Below are positions 46,501-57,563 of a stretch of DNA of 64,000 bases, one piece after another; the stretch's first letter is position 1, and every line of letters begins with the position of its first letter. Origin of the DNA: Beroe ovata (taxonomy: Eukaryota > Ctenophora > Nuda > Beroida > Beroidae). A program made the translations under genes and the position numbers. Under the pieces are notes generated by a model. That model was not told where the DNA came from and did no database searches. It saw only the letters and a program-made list of their open reading frames with translations. The DNA is taken from the NCBI GenBank assembly GCA_946803715.1, contig CAMPET010000010.1, positions 34,153 through 98,152 of the forward strand, in the 5' to 3' direction.

Positions 46501-46681
46501 ACAGCACAACATAGAAGCGTCCTTTTATAGAACAAAATATATTTGATGTTCATTGATATTGTGCAGTAAAAATATAATTCAATTCAATTCAAAAAGAAAG
46601 TATCCTGTGTGTTAGGGTAATTGTTAGGGTTTGAGATGGGTCAGGAAACTGAGAAAACATAAGTCATGTGAAAAAATTTAG

Positions 46682-46773
46682 TAAAATCCTTTCTCCCTAC
46701 CCTCCCTGGCGGGATTTTATCCCTGGCATGGAATTACAATTGCACAGCGCCGACGGTAGGGAAAAACCCTACA
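46682..46773 (-). mobile_element. MULE-type MITE, reverse orientation, diverged
   Basis: Read on the minus strand it runs TTGTAGGGTTTTTCCC..CGTCGGCGCTG and on to GGGAGAAAGGATTTTA. Flanks share AAAATTT, part of a target duplication. Confidence 0.75.
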
Positions 46774-47323
46774 AAATTTGCTTTCCTACTAATTCTAGAC
46801 CAGTATAGTAATACAAAAAATTAGTGCAAGCTTTGAAGTGGCTGGCATCAGCAACAAAATTCCATTCTGACTTAGGATTAGGTCTTGTGCATATGTATGT
46901 ACATGGGCCATAAGCATTAAACACTATATTAATTACACTATTTCATCTAAAATGCACATTGTAATAACATGCTGAACTGCATGTCTTTTTCTGTCCATCT
47001 GTTTTCAGTAGGTGTGCACACATTTATACCAGTTGTTGCTTCAAACAACTAGTCATGCCAGAGCATGGAGGCTTAGTAGACATGCTCTTCCTGAGTGGCA
47101 AAAGACAGGGCCTATAATTATCTAATAATTATTAAATACATGATTTAAATACATGCCTTAATTATGAATTGATATGTGCAGCAGTCGGCATTTCATTCAC
47201 ATATTATTCTAGTTTGTCTTGGCACTTTCTATAGAAGGAGGGAGCCTTACATGTTTGAAGCTTTTAATTCTATGCACATTATACAAAAATAAATTTTTGA
47301 CCAATTCTCTACTTCAAGGATCC
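46774..47323. other. AT-rich region upstream of the zinc-finger gene
   Basis: No coding signal or RNA gene recognised. An acceptor-like CTACTTCAAG at 47308-47317 suggests that a noncoding or upstream exon is spliced to the zinc-finger exon. Confidence 0.4.
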
Positions 47324-48056
47324 ATGGCGAAGTTGACATGTGATAACTGTTCCAGTACATTCACTAGAGAAAGGGACTTCCGTCGGCACCAGATAACAGT
47401 TCATAATGATCCTCGTTCATTTTATCATTGTGGTAAGGTGTCTCAAAAGAATCTTTATTTTCTGAAACATTTCTTTTCATGAAGTGTGTGGTAAGAATTC
47501 CATCTGAAAATCTACATAATTCAGTGACCATAATCATGTATACTTTTCTGTCAGGCTTTATAAATAATGTGTTCAGACCATTGCAAGAGAGGATTCAAAT
47601 CTGAGGTGGGATTCAGTGTACACAAGTGTAAGGGCCAACAAACAGTGAAATGTTTTGTTTGTGAATATGCTGGATCAAAGAATGCTGTAAGTATCAAGTA
47701 TGAAATTTGAGGCTGGATTCATGTTGAAATTTAAAGTGAAGTCAAAAATATAATCTGACTTCAATTGGAAAAGCAATGCCTCTATGACTGCAAACCTGTT
47801 CAAGCACCTCTAATATGACACCTCAAATGGAGTTTTAGACTATTCCAACGTGATTTGTTGTTGTTTTGCCCAACATTTGCGTGCAAAGTTATGTACTATA
47901 TCTCTTCAGGTAATAAGACATGTTAAACGGGTTCATCTACGTACAGAAGCAGTGGAGTGTCCAAAATGTACAAGATCTTATTCTAGCTCCAAGAACTTTG
48001 AACGGTTTGACTTTCCTCATCATTTAAAACCACGTAAGCTGAAATCTAAGCAATGA
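47324..48056 (+). CDS. small C2H2 zinc-finger protein
   Basis: Three exons, 47324-47432, 47577-47686 and 47910-48056, with GT-AG sites and matching phases, 121 aa. Fingers: CDNCSSTFTRERDFRRHQITVH (canonical C2H2 spacing), CDHCKRGFKSEVGFSVHKC (ends in Cys), CFVCEYAGSKNAVIRHVKRVH (spans intron 2) and a degenerate CPKCTRSYSSSKNFERF..HH. A basic tail KPRKLKSKQ ends the protein. A nucleic-acid-binding role is inferred from the fold only. It resembles fingers of the REST/CTCF-like arrays, and a longer N-terminal part in an upstream exon is possible because the frame is open before the Met. Confidence 0.72.
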
Positions 48057-48172
48057 ACTGCCTTAGTAACACAAATCATTTAACAGACATCGGTGTAGAG
48101 CAGAGTGAAGATTGAAGAAGCGTATTATGAATGGTGATTGTTATTGGATCGTTAAGGACTGAACTGAACAGA

Positions 48173-49312
48173 CTGAGCAAATGTTCCAAGAGATTTTGAA
48201 TACCCGTGGTTGTATCTTCTTGGTAGTGAGATTTCATTGGCCAATATATGGTTAAGTAAGGATCCTGAGCTTACTCATTTCCCAATCATACTGTTCTCTG
48301 TTCTCTATAATGAATGATATTCAGTACATAACCACTGTTCTTGTCGCCATCATCAGGTGGTCCGGGTGTAAACTGTTCGCTGTCCAGTATTCCCTTGCTG
48401 CTAACACCCCGGGCTGAGAACGTTCCAGAAATCCTTCACCGTACTCTTGTGGCTTCCGTATGCCCAAACACCCCAGCTCATACTTGTACAATGTACACCA
48501 CCCTATTATAATGGGTAGCATGTCCTTTCCAGGAGTTGAGTAGACATATGATTATAGTTGATTCTTTTTCTTGGCACTGGGCTACATCTCATCCGTCGCA
48601 CTTCAGATTCGCTCAATCTGCATCCGTGTGGAGACGGCAGCCTGATCCCTGTCTCCTACCAATTCTCTGCGGACAGTTCAGGCATCTAGTTTTCCATCAT
48701 TGCATATTTCATACTGAACGTTCAAGCTAGTGCAATAGTTATGTAGTTAAGTAATGTAGTTAAGTATATAAAATCCATACAATACGTCGGACGCGCGACT
48801 GTAGTAGCCGTTATATCGCCTTAGTCAGATCGCTCTGTAGCAACACCCTGAGGATTGAAATCAGACCGTCAGTTACCGCCTCCATGCACCACGTTTCGCC
48901 CTTTCTTTGCCCTCTCTACCAGTAGTCAGTAGATGAACAGTCGACAATGAACTGCTAAGAGAGATGTCCACTGTTTCACCAGTCTGCTGCTTGTACAATG
49001 TCTGTTACTTATTATTGTTATTGTAGTTTTACTCAGATGGCCATTGACCTCAGACTTGAATCACAATCTCAATCGGACAAAAATGCTTCTAACCACTTTT
49101 TTCCTGGGCTTCGGAAATTTCTCCCTGGGAACTCCTGAGAACATCGCGTGTATGAAGGTAGTGTGCACTGAAATTACACACGCACATTAACAATGTTCGT
49201 ATGTAAAAAAAATTAAAAACTTGTTTATTCAACCGTTCATACAATAAAGTTTGAAATCATTTCACGTCACTTCACTAAGTCGTGGAACACCTAATGAGTT
49301 TCCTAAGTTTTT
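48173..49312. repeat. about 1.14-kb block, first of two diverged copies
   Basis: Matches 49769-50916 with substitutions and indels (the second copy has an extra stretch at about 50263-50290). No convincing ORF. The block ends at the single N at 49313. Confidence 0.8.
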
Positions 49313-49313
49313 N

Positions 49314-49767
49314 ACTGTTATCAAATTTATCAGACAATGAACAACTTCACGGTATTTGATAAGTTTAATATCGAAAAACGCATCTTCAATCTCAAAATCA
49401 TTAATTTTGCGGGCTATCAGTATTCGTCATATTGTGACGTCATTATGACGTCATATGAGCGTCAGAGAATAATTATTATTACCATTTTCGAAAAGCCCCA
49501 TCATTCCTCTTTCCAACGTGGGGTCGATGATCAATGTATCTTTTATAGTTTAGAAGTTATGAACGTTCAAAGAGGGGCACTATTTAATCAACTGCCAAAA
49601 CTGATATTCGCTATTATAGTATCCTGTGACGTCACAATGACGTCACAGGAGCCGTATGAGATGATTTTGATCGCCGTCTCTGTAAAGTTCTATCTTTCTT
49701 CTTTAAAACGTGGGGTCGATGATTAATGTATCTTTTATGGTTTAGAAGTTATGAGCGTTTAAAGAGA
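49314..49767. repeat. island between two Ns carrying a 225-bp tandem pair
   Basis: CGTGGGGTCGATGAT..TATCTTTTAT..TTTAGAAGTTATGA occurs at about 49519 and again at about 49708. Each copy is preceded by a TGTGACGTCA..TGACGTCA palindrome. It is bounded by Ns at 49313 and 49768, so its placement here is uncertain. Confidence 0.75.
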
Positions 49768-49768
49768 N

Positions 49769-50916
49769 CTGAGCAAATGTTCCAAGAGATTTCGAATACC
49801 CGTGGTTGTATCTTCTTGGTAGTGAGATTTCATTGACCAATATATGGTTAAGTAAGGATCTTGAGCTTACCCATTTCCCAATCATACTGTTCTCTGTTCT
49901 CTATAATGAATGATTGTTCAGTACATAGCCACTGTTCTTGTCGCCATCATCAGGTGGTCTGGGTGTAAACTGTTCGCTGTCCAGTATTCCCTTGCTGCTA
50001 ACACCTCGGGCTGAGAACGTTCCAGAAATCCTTCACCGTACTCTTTTGGCTTCCGTATGCCCAAACACCCCAGCACTTTTGCTCATACTTGTACAATGTA
50101 CACCTCCCTATTATAATGGGAAGCATGTCCTTTCCAGGAGTTGACTAGACATATGATTATAGTTGATTCTTTTTCTTGGCACTGGGCTACATCTCATCCG
50201 TCGCACTTCAGACTCGCTCAATCTGCATCCGTGTGGAGATGGCAGCCTGATCCCTGTCTCTTACCCATTGTCCATGATAGCTGGACACAATTCTCTGCGG
50301 ACAGTCCAGGCATCTAGTTTTCCATCATTGCATATTTCATACTGAATGTTCAAGCGAGTGCAATAGTTATGTGGTTAAGTAATGTAGTATATCAAATCCA
50401 TATAATACATCAGACGCGCGACTGTAGTAGCTGTTATATCGCCTTAGTCGGATCGCTCTGTAGTAACACCTGTACTCTGAAAATTGAAATCAGACCGTCA
50501 GTTACCGCCTCCATGCCCTTTCTTTGCCCAGTAGTCAGTAGATGTACAGTCGAAAATGAACTGCTAAGAGAGATGTCCACTGTTTCACCAGTCTGCTGCT
50601 TGTACAATGTCTGTTACTTATTATTGTTATTGTAGTTTTACTCAGATGGCCTCAGACTTGAATCACAATCTCAATCGGACAAAAATGATTCTAACCACCT
50701 TTTTCCTGGGCTCTGGAAATTTCTCCCTGGGAACTCCTAAGAATATCGCGTTTATGAAGGTAGTGTGCACTGAAATTACACACGCACATTAACAATGTTC
50801 GTATGTAAAAAAAATTAAAAACTTGTTTATTCAACCGTTCATACAATAAAGTTTGAAATCATTTCACGTCACTTCACTAAGTCGTGGAACACCTAATGAG
50901 TTTCCTAAGTTTTTCA
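49769..50916. repeat. second diverged copy of the 48173-49312 block
   Basis: Starts immediately after the N at 49768 and continues without a break into unique sequence after 50916. Confidence 0.8.
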
Positions 50917-52470
50917 CACTCTCTCATTGAAACAATTTTTTCTCGTGTGACGACGTGTTTTTAAATTATTCCACACAGTTGAGCATAGGATGGCATTTTA
51001 TAATGTTTCCTCGTTACTGTGTATAAACCAACTTATTTTATTATTATTATTATAACGTTGTTACACACGCGTATCAATATTTCATAACAAATACACGCAG
51101 GGGACACAGTCACATAATTGTTTGGATGTTTGGATGGTATGGCGGTGGGCATGTCTAAAAATAGAACTAATTAATCACCACCAAATTAATATTTCGTAGA
51201 CGGAACGCGCGATACACTGTGATATCCAAAATATCCACGTTAATTCCACTGTCTGGGGACTACTGTGGAAGACCCAGCAGAATTTGATTCCTGTAGACCC
51301 AGTCTTTCCTCCCAATACTGATAAGGGTAGACAATGCCTCTCCTAGTCTAGAGCTGTGAACATTGTCCATACAGTTGCCGCGCTAGCATTAGCTGTCCTC
51401 ATCATTCCTAGTAGAGCTCCTTGTGCTCCTTGTCGTTATTGAAAGAGAATCTGTTGAGAGATGGTTAAGTAGCTCTCTCCTTCACTGGTCCTCATATCCA
51501 GATCTATTCTCATCGTTACCAGCCCGGCACACCGCTCAGCAAGTAATATTCAAAGTTCTGACACAGGTTTTATCGGGCTGATCTGCCATAATATGGGATG
51601 AACTGTGATGACCTGCACAAATCATTTAGAAAAACAGGGTGTACACTGTATGTCTTCTTATCCGTTTCTGAGCCTCAACGTTAGCACTCAATGGGGTCTC
51701 AAATAGCGACAAACAAACAGCAGCACAGTTCCTGTAGTACACAGTGATACGCAAGACTGTGTGTGTGTATGTGCGTGAGTGTCTATATGTTCATGATTTG
51801 AATCTCTGACCCCCCCACCCCCGTTCGGGTTATGGTGTTGAGTAATAGGGGTTGTGACAAGTGGCAATGGGATACCTGTACATTTATATAGCGCGCGGTA
51901 TTTGTTTCTCTGTAGAGAGTCGCGCGCAATTTCACTTTACTCCGCGCGCACGCATTATATTTATTGCCCAGTCGATCGTGTGCGGCTAGAACCGCTTGTA
52001 CGTTGTATAAAAAATACTAGAACACCCGTCAAGTGGGCGTGGTGTACTAAATTAGAGCGAATTAGAGAAATTAAATAAGTACAGCATCGAAATTGAAACG
52101 TATCAAAACAAAGGAACAACGAAATGACAACAGCAGTGAAGCGCGCGCACTTTCACCCAATATGCACGTGCAACTCTAACGTCGCCTAGCAACGCTTATT
52201 CCTCCTATATCGCATAGTCGTTTTTCGCAACCCTTTTCCCAACTTTGAACGCCGATTACAAAAAATCTAAGACCTAAATCAAAAATCCGAAATGATGTTC
52301 GACAGCGGAATTTATCCATCTACGACTTTGCAAAAAATCCCGGCTCTCCAACTCCATTTGGTCGAGTTATTCATATACAGCGGAACCACTTTCCTATAAG
52401 TGCCTTATTCCTTTATATTATAGACTAGAAGACCCGTTAAGTGGGCGTGGTACACTAAATTTTGGAGACG
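50588..52470. other. 1883-bp block, first copy of a near-identical direct duplication
   Basis: Repeated at 52472-54354 with an offset of 1884 and a single N (52471) between. It is noncoding and ends inside a 408-bp tandem unit. Confidence 0.9.
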
Positions 52471-52471
52471 N

Positions 52472-54354
52472 CCAGTCTGCTGCTTGTACAATGTCTGTTA
52501 CTTATTATTGTTATTGTAGTTTTACTCAGATGGCCTCAGACTTGAATCACAATCTCAATCGGACAAAAATGATTCTAACCACCTTTTTCCTGGGCTCTGG
52601 AAATTTCTCCCTGGGAACTCCTAAGAATATCGCGTTTATGAAGGTAGTGTGCACTGAAATTACACACGCACATTAACAATGTTCGTATGTAAAAAAAATT
52701 AAAAACTTGTTTATTCAACCGTTCATACAATAAAGTTTGAAATCATTTCACGTCACTTCACTAAGTCGTGGAACACCTAATGAGTTTCCTAAGTTTATCA
52801 CACTCTCTCATTGGAACAATTTTTTCTCGTGTGACGACGTGTTTTTAAATTATTCCACACAGTTGAGCATAGGATGGCATTTTATAATGTTTCCTCGTTA
52901 CTGTGTATAAACCAACTTATTTTATTATTATTATTATAACGTTGTTACACACGCGTATCAATATTTCATAACAAATACACGCAGGGGACACAGTCACATA
53001 ATTGTTTGGATGTTTGGATGGTATGGCGGTGGGCATGTCTAAAAATAGAACTAATTAATCACCACCAAATTAATATTTCGTAGACGGAACGCGCGATACA
53101 CTGTGATATCCAAAATATCCACGTTAATTCCACTGTCTGGGGACTACTGTGGAAGACCCAGCAGAATTTGATTCCTGTAGACCCAGTCTTTCCTCCCAAT
53201 ACTGATAAGGGTAGACAATGCCTCTCCTAGTCTAGAGCTGTGAACATTGTCCATACAGTTGCCGCGCTAGCATTAGCTGTCCTCATCATTCCTAGTAGAG
53301 CTCCTTGTGCTCCTTGTCGTTATTGAAAGAGAATCTGTTGAGAGATGGTTAAGTAGCTCTCTCCTTCACTGGTCCTCATATCCAGATCTATTCTCATCGT
53401 TACCAGCCCGGCACACCGCTCAGCAAGTAATATTCAAAGTTCTGACACAGGTTTTATCGGGCTGATCTGCCATAATATGGGATGAACTGTGATGACCTGC
53501 ACAAATCATTTAGAAAAACAGGGTGTACACTGTATGTCTTCTTATCCGTTTCTGAGCCTCAACGTTAGCACTCAATGGGGTCTCAAATAGCGACAAACAA
53601 ACAGCAGCACAGTTCCTGTAGTACACAGTGATACGCAAGACTGTGTGTGTGTATGTGCGTGAGTGTCTATATGTTCATGATTTGAATCTCTGACCCCCCC
53701 ACCCCCGTTCGGGTTATGGTGTTGAGTAATAGGGGTTGTGACAAGTGGCAATGGGATACCTGTACATTTATATAGCGCGCGGTATTTGTTTCTCTGTAGA
53801 GAGTCGCGCGCAATTTCACTTTACTCCGCGCGCACGCATTATATTTATTGCCCAGTCGATCGTGTGCGGCTAGAACCGCTTGTACGTTGTATAAAAAATA
53901 CTAGAACACCCGTCAAGTGGGCGTGGTGTACTAAATTAGAGCGAATTAGAGAAATTAAATAAGTACAGCATCGAAATTGAAACGTATCAAAACAAAGGAA
54001 CAACGAAATGACAACAGCAGTGAAGCGCGCGCACTTTCACCCAATATGCACGTGCAACTCTAACGTCGCCTAGCAACGCTTATTCCTCCTATATCGCATA
54101 GTCGTTTTTCGCAACCCTTTTCCCAACTTTGAACGCCGATTACAAAAAATCTAAGACCTAAATCAAAAATCCGAAATGATGTTCGACAGCGGAATTTATC
54201 CATCTACGACTTTGCAAAAAATCCCGGCTCTCCAACTCCATTTGGTCGAGTTATTCATATACAGCGGAACCACTTTCCTATAAGTGCCTTATTCCTTTAT
54301 ATTATAGACTAGAAGACCCGTTAAGTGGGCGTGGTACACTAAATTTTGGAGACG
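52472..54354. other. second copy of the 1883-bp block
   Basis: Only a few differences from the first copy are visible (for example TTTATCACAC against TTTTTCACAC near 52795). Sequence after 54354 continues the tandem unit that was cut off in the first copy. Confidence 0.9.
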
Positions 54355-54731
54355 AAGTGAAATAGAGACATAAAATAAGTACTGCATCGAAATTGAAACG
54401 TCTTAAAAAAAGAAACAACGAAATGGCAACAGCAGTGAAGCGCGCGCGAACTTTTACTCAATATGCACGTGCAACTCTTACGTCGCCTAGCAACGCTTAT
54501 TCCTCCTATATCGCATAGTCGTTTTTTGCACCCCTTTTCCCAACTTTGAACGCCGATTACAAAAAATCTAAGACCTAATTCAAAAATCCGAAATGATGTT
54601 CGACAGCGGAATTTATCTATCTACCACCTTGCAAAAAATCCCGGCTCTCCAACTCCATTTGGTCCAGTTATCCATATCACATATACAGCGGAACCACTTT
54701 CCTATAAGTGCCTTCTTCCTTTATATTATAG
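53901..54731. repeat. two tandem 408-420 bp units of an interspersed repeat
   Basis: Each unit starts CTAGAA(C/G)ACCCGTYAAGTGGGCGTGG and ends CCTTTATATTATAGA. They differ at about 5-10 percent. The first block also has one unit at 52017-52424 and a fragment at 52425-52470. No terminal inverted repeats or ORFs. Confidence 0.8.
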
Positions 54732-54739
54732 ATATGTTG

Positions 54740-54833
54740 TTGTAGGATTTTACATTACCCTACCGTCGGTGCGCGCGATTTTCAATCCGCCCCGATAAAA
54801 TCCCGCCAGCAAGGGTAGGGTGAAATCCTACAA
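54740..54833 (+). mobile_element. MULE-type MITE with 9-bp target duplication
   Basis: TTGTAGGATTTTAC to GAAATCCTACAA, 94 bp, with an inner deletion relative to 45668-45764. Flanks are GATATGTTG (54731-54739) and TATATGTTG (54834-54842), 8 of 9 identical. It sits at the end of the 408-bp tandem unit. Confidence 0.88.
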
Positions 54834-54839
54834 TATATG

Positions 54840-55857
54840 TTGTCGCTGCATTTCTGGCGCGCGCGCGAGAAACAGAGGTCTGATAGAATCTGAAACGTAG
54901 TATGTTTGCAGCCGACGCGATTCATGATATACCCTGTCGAGAATTTCGTTTTGCGCGCGCGGCGCTAACTTGTCATCGCAGCTTGCATCAGCATTTAAGC
55001 GTCGCCAGACAATCTGCTTGTTGATTCGGCCTTCGATTCGAATGCGCGCGCACAAGAAACAGAGGTCAGAAACTTACGGAATTAGTTTTCCTTCCTTTAA
55101 TGTTTCTCATTTAGCCAGCTGATAGCTACTAGAAACTTTGCTTGGATAAGGTGGCGTTTTTGAATGGTTATGTGAATTATGAATGTGTGTTTCCTAACTT
55201 CTTCCGACTTGTGATTGTTGAAAACCTTAAGAGGCTCATGTTATATTATCTTATATCATAATTTGGATTGCATTCTTATGGTGCAATGATGGGAGATATG
55301 CTAAGATGTATTACCTGATTATAAGGATGCATAATTTGTACAATATGAATGGGAGTACAATACTTGTTATAGTTATTATACCATAGCAGTTAAATTTCAC
55401 CCACATGTCCTCATGACCAGTGATTGATTGACCGTGGTCCATGGTTAATCTTATTGTCTCATGGCAGGGGTCTTGTTGAAGTGAAATCAACTGTATATAT
55501 AATGCATAAAAGTGAAAACTATCAATTGAGTCAATTGGGCAAAGTGCTGCTATATAATGTTTATTGTGAGTGATAGACCTGAAAAATTTGGAGTAAAGTC
55601 CACTTATTCATCCTTCCTATTAGTTCCCTAGAATATGCTACATATTTGAAAATTCAACATACCTGAAATTGACCTGATTGGTAAACCCTCGCAGCATATT
55701 TAGAGTCTTCCAATGATTCAGCTGTAGGTAATAGGTAATTGCTGGACAAGCAATATACTCATCCCCTTTTTAGGAATAAGGTACTGTAGTTACTATTTTG
55801 AACTTTGTAAATATCTGACAAATAATAGTAGCTGATAAGTAATTTCACTTCTGTCAC
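54840..55857. other. GC-rich repeat remnant, then AT-rich sequence without a gene
   Basis: 54850-55075 holds part of the CGCGCG element (ACCCTGTCGAGAATTTCG). From 55080 to 55857 the DNA is AT-rich with no coding signal recognised. Confidence 0.5.
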
Positions 55858-56226
55858 TTGGTACTATCCCCTCATTATGAGAAATGTAATGTTGAGAAAT
55901 GTAATGTTGAGAAATGTAATGTCTTATCATGTGCTATTACCGTGGTCTTTGATCATGATAATGACTTATACATAATGAGAGCCTGGACCCGGAAGGCCCA
56001 CAAGAGGATTATCCAGAGAGGGATACTGCCTGGCTCCAGACAGCTGGAGCTGCCACAAGGAGGAGCAGGTGGGGGCAAGATGGTAAGAAAGGATAAAAGG
56101 GAAGAGGGTAAAAAGAGGGGAATACCTTTACCAATACTGAAACCTGAGGCCAGAGACCTAAGCCGGATGGTGCACAGAGGAAATGTAGTAGATAATGACT
56201 TGATTCATCATCACATTCAACAGTAA
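55858..56226 (+). CDS. hypothetical basic protein, possible last exon
   Basis: A 122-codon frame. The first third is a short repeat (EKCNVEKCNVEKCNV) that may be intronic. From about 55978 the sequence reads as a basic soluble protein (MRAWTRKAHKRIIQRGILPG, then a Gly-rich patch, KREEGKKRGIPLPILKPEAR and HHHIQQ). I do not recognise the family. The coding part may start at an acceptor around 55950-55980 and belong to a gene with upstream exons. Confidence 0.3.
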   Translation: MVLSPHYEKCNVEKCNVEKCNVLSCAITVVFDHDNDLYIMRAWTRKAHKRIIQRGILPGSRQLELPQGGAGGGKMVRKDKREEGKKRGIPLPILKPEARDLSRMVHRGNVVDNDLIHHHIQQ

Positions 56227-56447
56227 GACCACCACTGTATGTTGGAGGTGAATTATAAAACTATGCAAAGACATGTTCTGGCGTTCTGCGCAATTCACAC
56301 ATATAACCATTTACCTGTATGTTAACTGTATGTATACTATGTAGTTCAGGACTAAGAAAAAAATGAAAAGGTTATATTAAAGAATAAGTAAGGTTTGTTT
56401 TAAAACCAAGCAATGCAATCCAATGTAAGTAATTCAATGAAAGTAAT

Positions 56448-57373
56448 TCACACATCCTCATCTATCTGATTTTGATGTCGAGCAAGGAAGGAAGCCCTCC
56501 TCCATCTGTCCAGAACCTCATCATTGTAATTTTCTGTCCCTTCTGGCAGAGAATGGGTACTACCCCTGTGACGAGTATGAACTATGACATCCAATGTCAA
56601 GTCTGAGTTACTTTTCTTGTTAGGGTCACTGGGACATGACAATGTTTTCTTGAGCCGTTCTCTTGACTCATGGCTGATGTTATCCTTAAGTTCTTGTTTT
56701 ATGAGTGATGATATTGTTGATGCAAATGAGTATCTGTGATTGTTATCTTTATGCATGATATAAATTTCATCGTCATCGTCGTCAGTCATGTCATTGGATG
56801 CTTGCTGTTTAGATTGGTTATCAAGAGGTCTCGATTTTGGGTGCTTCACACGCCTTGCTGACAAATGTGACAATGTCGTTATGACAATTGCCAAGGATGC
56901 AATAAGAAGTCCTATACTGAAGATGAAGACAACGTGAGTCTGCTGATTGAGATGTTCATCATGCTCTGAAATCACGAAAGTCTCATTTATGGGAGTTGCA
57001 CTGAGGTCCAAAGCACTGGTAACCAGAACAATCATCGCTGATATGACAGTTATGATGCCAGTTAATAGAGTCAACACACAAATAACTATCTGATTTTTCA
57101 TAGCAGTCCAGAGGGAAATGCAACATGATAAGATAGAGACAATCCCCAGATAATGAGGGCAGTGTAGGATCTTCTGGGCTCTGTCGTCGCTGAAAAACTG
57201 CTTTTTAAAACCCGTAACCATGACTGGAAGGCCTAACATGAATGTGATTATCGAGTAGAAAATGTAGATGCCACGGTATATCTTGAGACGATGATAAACG
57301 ACTTTAGCAAATTCGGTGAAGTCATTCTTTTCTGATCTGTTGGGTGAGGGTTCTTCTGCCTTTCTCTCTGGGA
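56448..57373 (-). CDS. four-transmembrane protein of unknown family, 5' end not found
   Basis: An exon from acceptor TTTTCAG before 57373 to the stop at 56448, about 308 codons. Order: a hydrophilic lead (PERKAEEPSPNRSEKNDFTE), TM1 (GIYIFYSIITFMLGLPVMV), TM2 (YLGIVSILSCCISLWTAM), TM3 (ICVLTLLTGIITVISAMIVL), an extracellular-type loop with a glycosylation site (INET), TM4 (VVFIFSIGLLIASLAIVI), then a 130-residue cytoplasmic tail with an acidic DDDDDE run and Ser-rich stretches. The TM2-TM3 spacing and short first loop resemble MS4A/CD20-like or TMEM tetraspans, but no family motif is decisive. It is head to head with NUP210. Confidence 0.6.
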
Positions 57374-57563
57374 CTGAAAATAGTATACAGGTAAGTTCAT
57401 GAAAGATTGATCATCATTAAGGCTCTGAGTGACGAGTCTCCTTCTATAAACTCGGTCGCTATGATTGGTGGTATTGTCTTGTTATCCTCATCGAATAGAT
57501 ACACGTATATTATTATCCATTATCATGTAAAGATTCCTCATTTAATAATGTGAATGTGTTAGG
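57374..57563. promoter_or_regulatory. 190-bp region between divergent genes
   Basis: It separates the first visible exon of the four-TM gene (minus) from the NUP210 start codon (plus). The missing first exon of the minus gene must lie here or within NUP210. No TATA box is obvious. Confidence 0.3.
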
